DNA of 64,000 nucleotides, taken from contig JAWKMU010000002.1 of assembly GCA_041392065.1 (NCBI GenBank), forward strand, positions 310,001-374,000, read 5' to 3'. The translations under genes were made by a program, and so were the position numbers. Positions 1-7,914 of the stretch are shown piece by piece. The notes below the pieces were generated by a model. That model was not told where the DNA came from and did no database searches. It was given only the letters and a program-made list of their open reading frames with translations. Source of the stretch: CAJQLB01 sp041392065. Its GTDB lineage: Bacteria; Bacteroidota; Bacteroidia; Flavobacteriales; Flavobacteriaceae. Positions within the stretch are counted from its first letter, which is position 1, and the number at the start of each line of letters is the position of its first letter.

Positions 1-198
1 ATAGCCTATTTTCTTTTGGCATTCATTATAGCATTCTTTAAAACAAAAAATGTTTTGGTTGCATTTTTATCGTTGTACGCAATTTGCATTCAATTTTTAG
101 GTTATGGACTTGGGTTCTTGAAATCTACAATTAAATTAACCAACTCAAAGGCGAATATAGAAGCACGTTTTCCACAATTATTTTTTAAATCGAGCTAA
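1..198 (+). CDS. Glycosyltransferase, C-terminal fragment (5' end outside window)
   Basis: The reading frame is open from base 1 and ends at TAA 196-198, so this is the tail of a longer gene. The visible residues include two hydrophobic stretches separated by a short basic segment, which fits the membrane-anchored C-terminus of a family 2 glycosyltransferase. No catalytic motif lies inside the window. The stop codon shares one base with the start of the YbbR-like gene (TAATG), so the two are translationally coupled. The glycosyltransferase identity is inferred from gene order seen in other Flavobacteriaceae (glycosyltransferase, YbbR, coaE, kinase, regulator), not from motifs seen here. A TTG at 16 is internal and not a believable start. 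Confidence 0.55.
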   Translation: MAYFLLAFIIAFFKTKNVLVAFLSLYAICIQFLGYGLGFLKSTIKLTNSKANIEARFPQLFFKSS

Positions 199-1157
199 TG
201 CAAGTAATTAAAAAAAAGTTATCTAAGCTTTATAAAAGCAAAAAGGTAAATGTATTGATTGCTTTTACATTATTGGCTTTGTTGTTTTCGTTATTATCTA
301 AACTATCTAAGGATTATACCAAGACCATTTCATTTAAAGTAGAAATGTTGAATGTTCCACAAGAACATATAATTTTAAAGGATTCACTCCATAAAATAAA
401 CGTAACTCTAACTACTTATGGTTTTAATCTTTTGAAGTACTATTTTGTAAACCCTAAATTGCAGGTAGATTTCAATAATCTGAAAAAAACTTCAGATTAT
501 TATTTATGGACAAAAAACAACGAGTTTCAAAACATTTCAAACCAGTTAAATACAAGCATTAAAATTAATGGTATAAGTCCAGACTCAATTAATTTTAGTT
601 ATGATTCTTATTTTGGCAAATTAGTTCCAGTTGTTTTAACAAAAGATATAACCTTTGCTTCAGGTTTTGATATTGATGGTAGTTATATACTTGAACCAGA
701 TTCTGTAAAAGTTATAGGAGCTAAAGCAGTTATAGATACCATTCTAAAAATAGAAACCATTGCTTTAAAGTTAGATGACGTTAATTCAGAAATTAATACT
801 TCTATTAGTCTTAAAGAACCAAAAGGTAATTCTGAAATAAAATTATCCCAGAATAAAATAGCTGTAAAGGGAAAGGTTAAAAAATTTACCGAGGGCTCAT
901 TTCTGGTTCCAGTTATGGTTACAAATTTACCTGAAAATGTAAACATTAAATATTTTCCTAAAGAAGTAGAAGTTATATTTTACACAAGTTTAGATTACTA
1001 TAAAACCATTTCTGCAAATAATTTTAGAGTTGAGTGCGATTATAGTATATTGAATGAGGTGAACAATAAATTAATTCCTAAAGTAGTTAAGCAACCAGAT
1101 AGTGTAAAAAACGTAAGATTAGAAGTAAAATCTATTGAATTTATTATACAACAATGA
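198..1157 (+). CDS. YbbR-like domain protein (CdaR-related)
   Basis: A 319-residue protein with a short basic N-terminus, one membrane segment at about residues 18-37 and then a long extracytoplasmic beta-rich region with repeated short modules (for example LVPVVLTKDI and FLVPVMVTNL), as in YbbR-domain proteins. In Firmicutes the YbbR protein CdaR regulates the c-di-AMP cyclase. In Bacteroidota the role is not established, and no cyclase gene is visible here. It overlaps the upstream glycosyltransferase by one base and coaE downstream by four (ATGA), so it belongs to a coupled operon. The family call rests on overall layout and gene order. Confidence 0.75.
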   Translation: MQVIKKKLSKLYKSKKVNVLIAFTLLALLFSLLSKLSKDYTKTISFKVEMLNVPQEHIILKDSLHKINVTLTTYGFNLLKYYFVNPKLQVDFNNLKKTSDYYLWTKNNEFQNISNQLNTSIKINGISPDSINFSYDSYFGKLVPVVLTKDITFASGFDIDGSYILEPDSVKVIGAKAVIDTILKIETIALKLDDVNSEINTSISLKEPKGNSEIKLSQNKIAVKGKVKKFTEGSFLVPVMVTNLPENVNIKYFPKEVEVIFYTSLDYYKTISANNFRVECDYSILNEVNNKLIPKVVKQPDSVKNVRLEVKSIEFIIQQ

Positions 1158-1753
1158 AGTCTGCTCCAAAAATAGTAGGATTAACAGGAGGTATTGGAAG
1201 TGGCAAAACTACTGTAGCTAACTTTTTTAAATCTTTAGATATTCCTATATATATTGCTGATATTGAGGCTAAAGCGTTAATGAAACGATCTAAAGTAATT
1301 AAACGTAAATTAATAAATCTGTTTGGTAATAAAGCTTATGTAGAAGACAAATTAAACAAACCGTTTATTGCCAATAAGATTTTTAATGACGAAGCTTTAC
1401 TTGAAAAAATGAACAATATTGTACACCCTAAAGTCGCTTCTCATTTTAAAAGATGGTTAAAAAAGCAAGATGCACCTTATGTGATAAAGGAAGCTGCTAT
1501 TTTATTTGAAAATAATACTTACAAGTCTTTAGATTTTGTAATCACTGTTATAGCGCCAGAAAAAGAAAGAATTAATCGTGTTATAGTTCGTGATAAATCC
1601 TCTGAAGAAAAAGTAAAGGCTATTATAAAAAATCAATGGAGTGATGCTAAAAAAGTAAAACTTTCAGATTTTGTAATAGAAAACATCGACTTGAAAAGCA
1701 CCAAAAAACAGGTTTTTAAAATTCACCAGAAAATCCTTAAAAAATGCCTGTAA
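1154..1753 (+). CDS. coaE: Dephospho-CoA kinase
   Basis: CoaE phosphorylates the 3' hydroxyl of dephospho-CoA with ATP, the last step of coenzyme A synthesis, in the cytosol. The P-loop GGIGSGKT is at residues 12-19, preceded by the family's IVGLTGG strand. The motif KEAAILFE near residue 115 replaces the usual VPLLFE of the CoA-binding lid, and VIAPEKERINRV corresponds to the conserved R-x-x-R region. At 199 residues the length is normal. The start is the ATGA overlap with the YbbR-like stop. Confidence 0.93.
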   Translation: MKSAPKIVGLTGGIGSGKTTVANFFKSLDIPIYIADIEAKALMKRSKVIKRKLINLFGNKAYVEDKLNKPFIANKIFNDEALLEKMNNIVHPKVASHFKRWLKKQDAPYVIKEAAILFENNTYKSLDFVITVIAPEKERINRVIVRDKSSEEKVKAIIKNQWSDAKKVKLSDFVIENIDLKSTKKQVFKIHQKILKKCL

Positions 1754-1763
1754 TACCTGAATT

Positions 1764-1826
1764 TTAACATTTTTGTTAAGGTAAGGTTAAATGGTATAAC
1801 AACTAAATGTTAAAATGTTAATTTTG
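1764..1826 (+). promoter_or_regulatory. Promoter region of the kinase/regulator pair with repeated TTAA(C) motifs
   Basis: The 77-base gap before the kinase gene holds an inverted repeat TTAAC(N6)GTTAA at 1764-1779, another GGTTAA at 1785-1790, and a direct repeat of ATGTTAA at 1807-1821. A -7-like TAATTTTG (1819-1826) ends only four bases before the ATG. No TTG lies 17-23 bases upstream of it. The motifs could be operators for the OmpR-type regulator encoded downstream, but this is inference. Confidence 0.35.
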
Positions 1827-1830
1827 AGCA

Positions 1831-3396
1831 ATGAGTAAGAAGTTATTTGTCTTGTTGGTTGTATTAAAGAGCTTGTCGTTAATAGGAATTATTTTTGTTC
1901 AAGCCTACCACATTAACAATACTGTAAAAAATGAAGAGGAGCAATTTACTTATAAAGTAAAGAGAGCTATTACCTATACATCGCAAAAAGTAGAAGAAGA
2001 TGAGTATAGAAAATATGTTCAAGAACTCAGGGAAATTTTGGAGGATGGTAAAGAGCCTGACTCAATTGCACTGAGTAGAATGGGAGTGTATCGAGAAGAC
2101 AATAATAACCGAATATTTTACACCAATACAGCAATTTTAGAAGAAAATTTTAAAATTCCTTCGTTCATTGACATGGGTTTAGATAGTATGAACTACAGTA
2201 AATTTACAGGTAGGTCAACAACTCAAATATTTAACAATACCGATTTAGATGGGAATATGGCTATTAGTCCAGATAAGGTTATTGAAAATGTTTATAAATT
2301 AGATAAACTTGAAAAGGAGATGTTTAATTTGCAATATCGTGAAGATATTAAAAACACTCCTATTCACAAGCGAGTTTCAAAACAAGAAATTAATAACTTG
2401 TTGCGTAATAAACTGAATGAAGAAAATGTTGGTGTTAATTTTGAGTTTGCCATTTATCACAAAGACTTAGCTACAAAAATTCAATCTGATAATTTTGAAC
2501 TAACTAATGAAACTACATATCGTGTTCCAATATTTTTGGATAATAATAGTGAAAGTGAGTACAATTTGTATGTTAATTTTCCTGAGCGAAAAAAGTTTAT
2601 TATGTCTTCAGTAATTGGCATGGCGTTATTGTCAATAATCTTTACGTCTATTATTATTGTAGCTTACTCTAGTGCCATATATCAGTTGATAAAGCAGAGA
2701 AAAATATCGCAAATCAAAACAGATTTTATCAATAATATGACGCATGAGTTTAAAACACCAATTGCAACCATAAATCTAGCTTTAGATGCCATAAAAAACC
2801 CTAAAACTATTGGAGACGAAGAAAAGATTAAGCGTTATCTGCAAATGATTAAGGATGAAAATAAACGTATGCACGCTCAGGTTGAAAACGTATTAAGAAT
2901 ATCTAAACTAGAAAAGAATGAACTTAACATAAGTAAAGAAAAAGTAGATTTACATGAGATTATTTTAGACGCAATAACTCATATAGAGCTTATAGTTGAA
3001 GATAGAAAAGGCTTTATCGAAACACATTTTGATGCACCAATATCTTCAGTTTTGGCAAACGAAACTCACTTTACTAACGTTATAGTAAATATATTGGATA
3101 ATGCTGTTAAATACACAGAAGGTAAACCTGAAATAACTGTAATTACCGAAAATGTTGGGAATAGTATTATACTTAAAATAAGCGACAAAGGAAATGGCAT
3201 GTCCAAATCCGTACAAAAAAGGATTTTTGAAAAATTTTACAGAGAGCATACTGGCGATGTTCATAATGTTAAAGGTCATGGTTTAGGCTTGGCTTATGTA
3301 AAAAGAATTGTTGATGACCATTCAGGTCATATTAGTGTAGAAAGTGAAAAAGGAAAGGGTAGCACCTTTATTATAAAATTACCATTAATATCATAA
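1831..3396 (+). CDS. Membrane sensor histidine kinase
   Basis: A 521-residue sensor kinase. The first membrane helix is at about residues 5-25, followed by a roughly 230-residue periplasmic sensor region with no recognised domain, a second helix at about 258-280, then the kinase core. The phosphoacceptor is H305 in the H-box MTHEFKTP. The N-box is NILDNAVKY, the G1 box is DKGNGM and the G2 box is GHGLGLAYV. There is no clear HAMP domain. The layout resembles the RprX kinases of Bacteroides. It is separated from its regulator gene by seven bases, so the two are co-transcribed. The ligand is unknown. Confidence 0.9.
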   Translation: MSKKLFVLLVVLKSLSLIGIIFVQAYHINNTVKNEEEQFTYKVKRAITYTSQKVEEDEYRKYVQELREILEDGKEPDSIALSRMGVYREDNNNRIFYTNTAILEENFKIPSFIDMGLDSMNYSKFTGRSTTQIFNNTDLDGNMAISPDKVIENVYKLDKLEKEMFNLQYREDIKNTPIHKRVSKQEINNLLRNKLNEENVGVNFEFAIYHKDLATKIQSDNFELTNETTYRVPIFLDNNSESEYNLYVNFPERKKFIMSSVIGMALLSIIFTSIIIVAYSSAIYQLIKQRKISQIKTDFINNMTHEFKTPIATINLALDAIKNPKTIGDEEKIKRYLQMIKDENKRMHAQVENVLRISKLEKNELNISKEKVDLHEIILDAITHIELIVEDRKGFIETHFDAPISSVLANETHFTNVIVNILDNAVKYTEGKPEITVITENVGNSIILKISDKGNGMSKSVQKRIFEKFYREHTGDVHNVKGHGLGLAYVKRIVDDHSGHISVESEKGKGSTFIIKLPLIS

Positions 3397-3403
3397 GTAA
3401 ATT

Positions 3404-4114
3404 ATGGAAGAAGTAAAAAAGAAAATATTATTAGTTGAAGACGATCCTAATTTTGGAACCGTCCTAAAAGATTATTTGATGATGAACGATTATGAAGTTG
3501 TTCACGCCAAAAACGGAATGGAAGGTTTCGAAAAATTTAAAAAAGACGATTACGATTTATGCATCTTAGACGTTATGATGCCTTACAAAGATGGCTTTAC
3601 TTTGGCAAAAGAAATACGCGAAAAGAACACTGATGTACCAATCATTTTCTTAACTGCTAAAGTAATGAAAGAAGATGTACTTAAAGGTTATAAAGTAGGA
3701 GCAGATGATTACTTAAACAAGCCTTTTGACAGCGAAGTGCTATTAATGAAAATTAAAGCCATTATGCAGCGCAAAGCTACAGACAGTGTGGCAGACAGCA
3801 AGCAATTTGAGTTTGAGATTGGTAAATTTCATTTAAACTCAAAACTAAGGTTTTTAAGGTATAAAGGAGGAGAGCCCACAAAACTATCACCAAAGGAAAA
3901 TGAGTTGTTACGCTTATTGGCACTGCATGAAAATGATTTAATGCCTCGTGAACTGGCATTGACCAAAATTTGGAGAGACGATAATTATTTCACTTCAAGA
4001 AGTATGGACGTTTACATAGCTAAGCTTCGTAAGTATTTAAAAGTAGACGAAAACGTTGAAATCCTAAATATTCATGGAGAAGGTTTCAGACTTGTAGTCA
4101 ATCAAAAAGCATAA
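3404..4114 (+). CDS. OmpR/PhoB-type response regulator
   Basis: A 236-residue DNA-binding response regulator, partner of the kinase immediately upstream. The receiver domain (about residues 7-120) has the acidic pair ED(D) at 12-14, the phosphoacceptor D56 in CILDVMMP, the switch T/K region FLTAK and the conserved lysine in LNKPFD. The winged-helix Trans_reg_C domain (about 135-232) ends with SMDVYIAKLRKYL and LNIHGEGFRL, the canonical recognition helix and wing. It resembles RprY of Bacteroides. A strong terminator follows directly. Targets are unknown, although the TTAA repeats upstream of the kinase gene are candidates for autoregulation. Confidence 0.93.
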   Translation: MEEVKKKILLVEDDPNFGTVLKDYLMMNDYEVVHAKNGMEGFEKFKKDDYDLCILDVMMPYKDGFTLAKEIREKNTDVPIIFLTAKVMKEDVLKGYKVGADDYLNKPFDSEVLLMKIKAIMQRKATDSVADSKQFEFEIGKFHLNSKLRFLRYKGGEPTKLSPKENELLRLLALHENDLMPRELALTKIWRDDNYFTSRSMDVYIAKLRKYLKVDENVEILNIHGEGFRLVVNQKA

Positions 4115-4145
4115 AAATATTTGCCCTATTTAAGTAGTTAATTTT

Positions 4146-4186
4146 AAAAATCCAATCGGAAAACTTATTCTGATTGGATTTTTTTA
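4146..4186. terminator. Bidirectional rho-independent terminator overlapping the miaA 3' end
   Basis: A 12-bp perfect stem (AAAAATCCAATC at 4146-4157 with GATTGGATTTTT at 4172-4183) flanked by A and T runs on both sides. It can end transcripts from the regulator on the plus strand and from miaA on the minus strand. The right arm is also the last codons of miaA. Confidence 0.85.
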
Positions 4187-5079
4187 TTGAGATATTCAGT
4201 AATCTCTTCTATCATGTATTGATAATTATACCATATTATTGAATCATCTTTTTTAAACCAAGTCATTTGTCTTTTTGCAAAACGACGAGAGTTTTTCTTT
4301 ATCTCAGATACTGCAAAATCTAAATCCCAATCACCATCAAAATAATTAAACAGTTCTTTGTAGCCAACAGTATTTAATGCATTAAGGTGTTTGAATTCTT
4401 TTAAAGAGTCAACTTCTTTAAGCAAATCATCTTTCATCATTAAGTCTACACGTTGATTTATTCTTTTATAAATAATGTCTCTTTCAGCAGTCAGTCCAAT
4501 AGTAATCGTTTTAAATGTTCTATTTTCTTTCTCTTTATTTAAAAAGGATGAATAAGGTTGTCCTGTGCCTATACAAATTTCTAAAGCTCTTATAACACGA
4601 TGAGGATTATCTATTGTAATATTGCTATAGGAAACTTCATCAAAGGCTTTGAGTTTTTTTTGCAATGATAACAGACCATTTTGTTTCAGCTCTTTATTGA
4701 GTTGTTTTCTAATGGAAACATCAACTTCTGGAAAATTATCCAATCCTTTGGTTACAGCATCAACATACAAACCTGAACCACCTACCATTATAACCACCTT
4801 ATGTTTTTCAAACAAAGTTTCTAATAATTGTAAGGCATCTTTTTCAAAACTTCCAACATTGTAATCATCTTTAATAGACTTATGATGGATAAAATGATGT
4901 TTTGCTTGGCTTAATTCGTCTTTGGTTGGTGCTGCTGTACCAATTTGCATTTCTTTGTAAAACTGTCTGGAATCTGCAGAGATTATCTCGGTCTTAAAAT
5001 ATTGAGCCAGTTTAATGCTTAATGCAGTTTTACCAATAGCAGTTGGACCAACAATAGAGATTAAAAACTTATTCTTCAT
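4165..5079 (-). CDS. miaA: tRNA dimethylallyltransferase
   Basis: MiaA adds a dimethylallyl group to N6 of A37 in tRNAs that read UNN codons. The P-loop GPTAIGKT is at residues 11-18, followed by DSRQFYKEMQIGTA, which carries the catalytic Asp and the DMAPP-binding region. The GGSGLY motif is near residue 95 and the R-x-LE motif of the tRNA-binding region is RALEICIGTGQP. At 304 residues it has normal length. The start overlaps the end of the ion channel gene by 11 bases. Its last codons form one arm of a terminator hairpin. Confidence 0.95.
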   Translation of the reverse strand: MKNKFLISIVGPTAIGKTALSIKLAQYFKTEIISADSRQFYKEMQIGTAAPTKDELSQAKHHFIHHKSIKDDYNVGSFEKDALQLLETLFEKHKVVIMVGGSGLYVDAVTKGLDNFPEVDVSIRKQLNKELKQNGLLSLQKKLKAFDEVSYSNITIDNPHRVIRALEICIGTGQPYSSFLNKEKENRTFKTITIGLTAERDIIYKRINQRVDLMMKDDLLKEVDSLKEFKHLNALNTVGYKELFNYFDGDWDLDFAVSEIKKNSRRFAKRQMTWFKKDDSIIWYNYQYMIEEITEYLNKKIQSE

Positions 5080-5920
5080 TTAAAACACTTCCACATTTAT
5101 AGCAATATTCTGCGCTGTCATTATGATAAATAGCCATGCAGTGAGGACAAGCTTGAGTGTTGGTGTGAGTGTCACGACTACGTTTGGTTAAATTTGCCAC
5201 TTCAGCACTAACAATACCTGTTGGTACAGCAATAATGGCATAACCCATTAACATGATAAACGATGAAATGAATTGTCCTAAAGGAGTGATTGGAGCAATA
5301 TCTCCATAGCCAACTGTGGTTAAGGTAACTATAGCCCAATATATGCTTATTGGAATACTTGTAAAACCACTGTCCTGTCCACTTTCTACTAAATACATTA
5401 TAGTACCAAAAATGATACAAAGTATAAACACAAATAATATAAAAACAGAAATTTTGGCACGACTCAACCTTAGTGCTCTTACTAAATTTGTAGATTCACC
5501 TATAAAACGTGCAAGTTTAAGAATTCTGAAAACACGCATTAAACGTAAGGCTCTCAGTGCAACTAAAGAATGTGAACCAACCAAAAAGAAGGATAAATAT
5601 TTTGGAATGGTAGAGAGTAAATCAATAATTCCAAAAAAGCTAAAAATATATTTAAAGGGCTTTTTTACTGCAACAATTCGAGCAATATATTCTATGGAAA
5701 AAAGAACTGTTATGACCCATTCAGAGATGTTTAGAAAATTGTGATACTTATTATCAATCTCTTGAATACTTTCCAACATAACAAGAATGATGCTGATAAT
5801 AATAACGATAAATAGAGTAATGTTAAAAATTCTTCCTTTAGGTGTGTCAGCCTCATAAAGAATTTCATGAAGTGCATTTCTCCACTTATTAAATTTGTTA
5901 TCTGAATTTTCAAACTCCAT
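5069..5920 (-). CDS. Voltage-gated-type ion (potassium) channel with C-terminal zinc ribbon
   Basis: A six-helix cation channel of the Kv type, 283 residues from the ATG at 5920. The S4 helix has arginines at three-residue spacing (LRALRLMRVFRILKL) and the pore has the potassium filter TVGYGD at about residues 202-207. The cytosolic tail carries two CxxC pairs (CPHC and CYKCG) that would form a zinc ribbon, which is unusual for this class. A TTG at 5929 is in frame but forms part of the TACATTTG promoter element, so the ATG is preferred. It lies in a minus-strand run with DUF3857 upstream and overlaps miaA downstream. Confidence 0.88.
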   Translation of the reverse strand: MEFENSDNKFNKWRNALHEILYEADTPKGRIFNITLFIVIIISIILVMLESIQEIDNKYHNFLNISEWVITVLFSIEYIARIVAVKKPFKYIFSFFGIIDLLSTIPKYLSFFLVGSHSLVALRALRLMRVFRILKLARFIGESTNLVRALRLSRAKISVFILFVFILCIIFGTIMYLVESGQDSGFTSIPISIYWAIVTLTTVGYGDIAPITPLGQFISSFIMLMGYAIIAVPTGIVSAEVANLTKRSRDTHTNTQACPHCMAIYHNDSAEYCYKCGSVLNEE

Positions 5921-5926
5921 ATATTT

Positions 5927-5934
5927 CAAATGTA
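5927..5934 (-). promoter_or_regulatory. Possible -7 promoter element for the ion channel gene
   Basis: TACATTTG on the minus strand matches the Bacteroidota -7 consensus TAnnTTTG exactly. It ends six bases before the channel ATG, which would give a leaderless or nearly leaderless message. No TTG at the usual -33 distance is present, so support is moderate. Confidence 0.35.
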
Positions 5935-5946
5935 TGAAAAGATTTG

Positions 5947-7914
5947 TTATATCTTTTTAAGCTCAATAAGTGTTTTTGATTGAGTATCTATAATTTTATT
6001 GAAAAACTGCTTTAAGTGATCATATAAATCAGGACTATAAACAGCAGAATATAAAGAAATTTTTAAAACCACAATGAGTTTATTATCTGCTGCTGTAGGG
6101 TTAAAACTAATAGAACCAGAATTATCTGGTAGACCAATACTAAAAGCTTCAGGAAGGTTTACAACTTCATAACGATTTTCTAGATCAAATTGAGCCATAT
6201 ATGTAAAGGTGTTTGTATAACCAAACTCAATAGGATATGTTCTTTCTTGAAGCTTAAAAGGATTTACTTTAAAAAACTTAATTAAAAATGGATCCAAGAA
6301 TATTTTATCTGCAGCTTCATTAAAATCTGAATATTCGATACTTAATTCTTCTTCAAAAACATTATCGGTTTTCAATTCTGTTTTAACTACATGATCTATG
6401 ACATCTATGTTTGGATTTTTGTTTTTAAAATCTTCGAAATAAGTTTTTTTATTTGGAAAGTAAGCCTGTTTTTTTGTAGTAGAATTATGATCCTGATATT
6501 TGGAATTTACAGTTCCTGTTAGGATATCGTCTTCATTGAATTTTAAAGATAATCTGTGTAAAATAGTGTTATTTTCTAGTGGTTTAATATCTATCCAAGA
6601 ACTACCATTTTTAAAATCTAACAATCTTCCATAGTAGTTTAAACATCTAAAAGGAAGTTCTCCAAAACTTAAGTACTTATCGGTTGCATCAAGTAAATAG
6701 GATTTACCATTAATTTCAACTTGATTAACTAAATAGTTAAATTCTGAAATTACAGGATAGAGTTTAGTAGGAATTCCAACATTTCTTGTTGCTAATAATA
6801 CAGGTTTTACTTCTATCTCATTTGCCTTTAGCAAGTTGAATAAGAGTAAATTAATTTCAGAGACTCTACCTGTTTTTGTTTTAATGGTTTCATTTAGAGA
6901 TACTTCTTTAAAAAGTCTATACTCTTCATTCCAAGCGAAATTAGATTGGACAAATTCATATATTTTTTTGGCTTGCTCCAATTTATCTTCAATGATTTTT
7001 ATATCATTTGGAAGTAAATTTTTTACTAAAGAAGTCTTATCTAACTGTTTACCAATATTTTTATCAGATTTTAATTCTTTGTCTGCATCTTTCCATGTTT
7101 TTGTATATTTTTTTACAGAACCATCAAATTGTTTTACTGTGTTAAGTTCGTACTGAATACTTGAAAGATAATTTCTACTGGATGTCATATAGTCTTCATC
7201 AATAAACGCTGGAATATGTTTCATTACATATTTAGATTCTGTGCAATCTGCTCTAGCACCCATTCCAAATTCTACGCAGTTATATTTAATAACAGCTTCA
7301 TTAACTGCCAGGTTAGCTTTTCCAACCAATTTCACATTATAGTCATAATTAGCAGGAATACTTGTTCTGTATTCACTGTAAAGCTTTGGTATTTCTTCTT
7401 GAAAGTCCCATCTATGGTAATTAAAAATGAATGGCGTTTCTAAAGTGTAACTATAACTTAATACTGAACCATCTTGTACATTAGGGAAAGTAAATTTTAC
7501 AATAGTGTAGTTATCATCATATTCTTCCTCAAAAATATCTTTTTTATCAATTTTTGTAGTAATTATTTCATTTCCAACTAAACTTGTTGTGGTTGCCTTT
7601 ATGTTTCGAATTTTTTCTTTATCTCTTCTTTGGTCTGATTTATATAATAATATTTCTACAGTTGATAAATCAGAATCATTTTTATCAAAAATCTTTACTT
7701 TTCTATTTATATCTGTTATTAATTTTGACAAAGACTCGTTAAAAAAGCTATTTCCTTCTTCATAAATTACCAATGCTTTTGCAGTAGAATCTGCTACAAA
7801 TTCATTAGTTATTAAATCATCTCTTGTTACTAAATGAGACTGATCGTTAAATTTATACTGAGAAACTGCATTGATTGAGTAGGCTAAGCAAAAAAAGATG
7901 AATAGTTTTCTCAT
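5947..7914 (-). CDS. DUF3857 / transglutaminase-like secreted protein
   Basis: A 655-residue protein with an N-terminal signal peptide (cleavage near residue 18, after AVSQ). The N-terminal half matches the DUF3857 layout (beta-rich, with KFTFPNVQDGSVLSY and YRTSIPAN). A transglutaminase-like core follows (KKIYEFVQSNFAWNEEYR and then LLFNLLKANEIEVKPVLLATRN). The usual catalytic Cys of transglutaminases is not evident in the line RVSEINLLLF, where CxD would be expected, so the domain may be non-catalytic. The C-terminal third is DUF3858-like. It starts in an ATGA overlap with the exonuclease stop. Function unknown; the likely location is the periplasm or cell surface. Confidence 0.78.
   Translation of the reverse strand: MRKLFIFFCLAYSINAVSQYKFNDQSHLVTRDDLITNEFVADSTAKALVIYEEGNSFFNESLSKLITDINRKVKIFDKNDSDLSTVEILLYKSDQRRDKEKIRNIKATTTSLVGNEIITTKIDKKDIFEEEYDDNYTIVKFTFPNVQDGSVLSYSYTLETPFIFNYHRWDFQEEIPKLYSEYRTSIPANYDYNVKLVGKANLAVNEAVIKYNCVEFGMGARADCTESKYVMKHIPAFIDEDYMTSSRNYLSSIQYELNTVKQFDGSVKKYTKTWKDADKELKSDKNIGKQLDKTSLVKNLLPNDIKIIEDKLEQAKKIYEFVQSNFAWNEEYRLFKEVSLNETIKTKTGRVSEINLLLFNLLKANEIEVKPVLLATRNVGIPTKLYPVISEFNYLVNQVEINGKSYLLDATDKYLSFGELPFRCLNYYGRLLDFKNGSSWIDIKPLENNTILHRLSLKFNEDDILTGTVNSKYQDHNSTTKKQAYFPNKKTYFEDFKNKNPNIDVIDHVVKTELKTDNVFEEELSIEYSDFNEAADKIFLDPFLIKFFKVNPFKLQERTYPIEFGYTNTFTYMAQFDLENRYEVVNLPEAFSIGLPDNSGSISFNPTAADNKLIVVLKISLYSAVYSPDLYDHLKQFFNKIIDTQSKTLIELKKI

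Noticed and set aside
683..946. Minus-strand open frame inside the YbbR-like gene
   Set aside because: It lies wholly antisense to a well-supported coding region, has no recognisable domain and no start context.
5316..5744. 142-codon plus-strand frame opposite the ion channel gene
   Set aside because: The channel on the minus strand has clear pore and S4 motifs; the opposite frame is its shadow.
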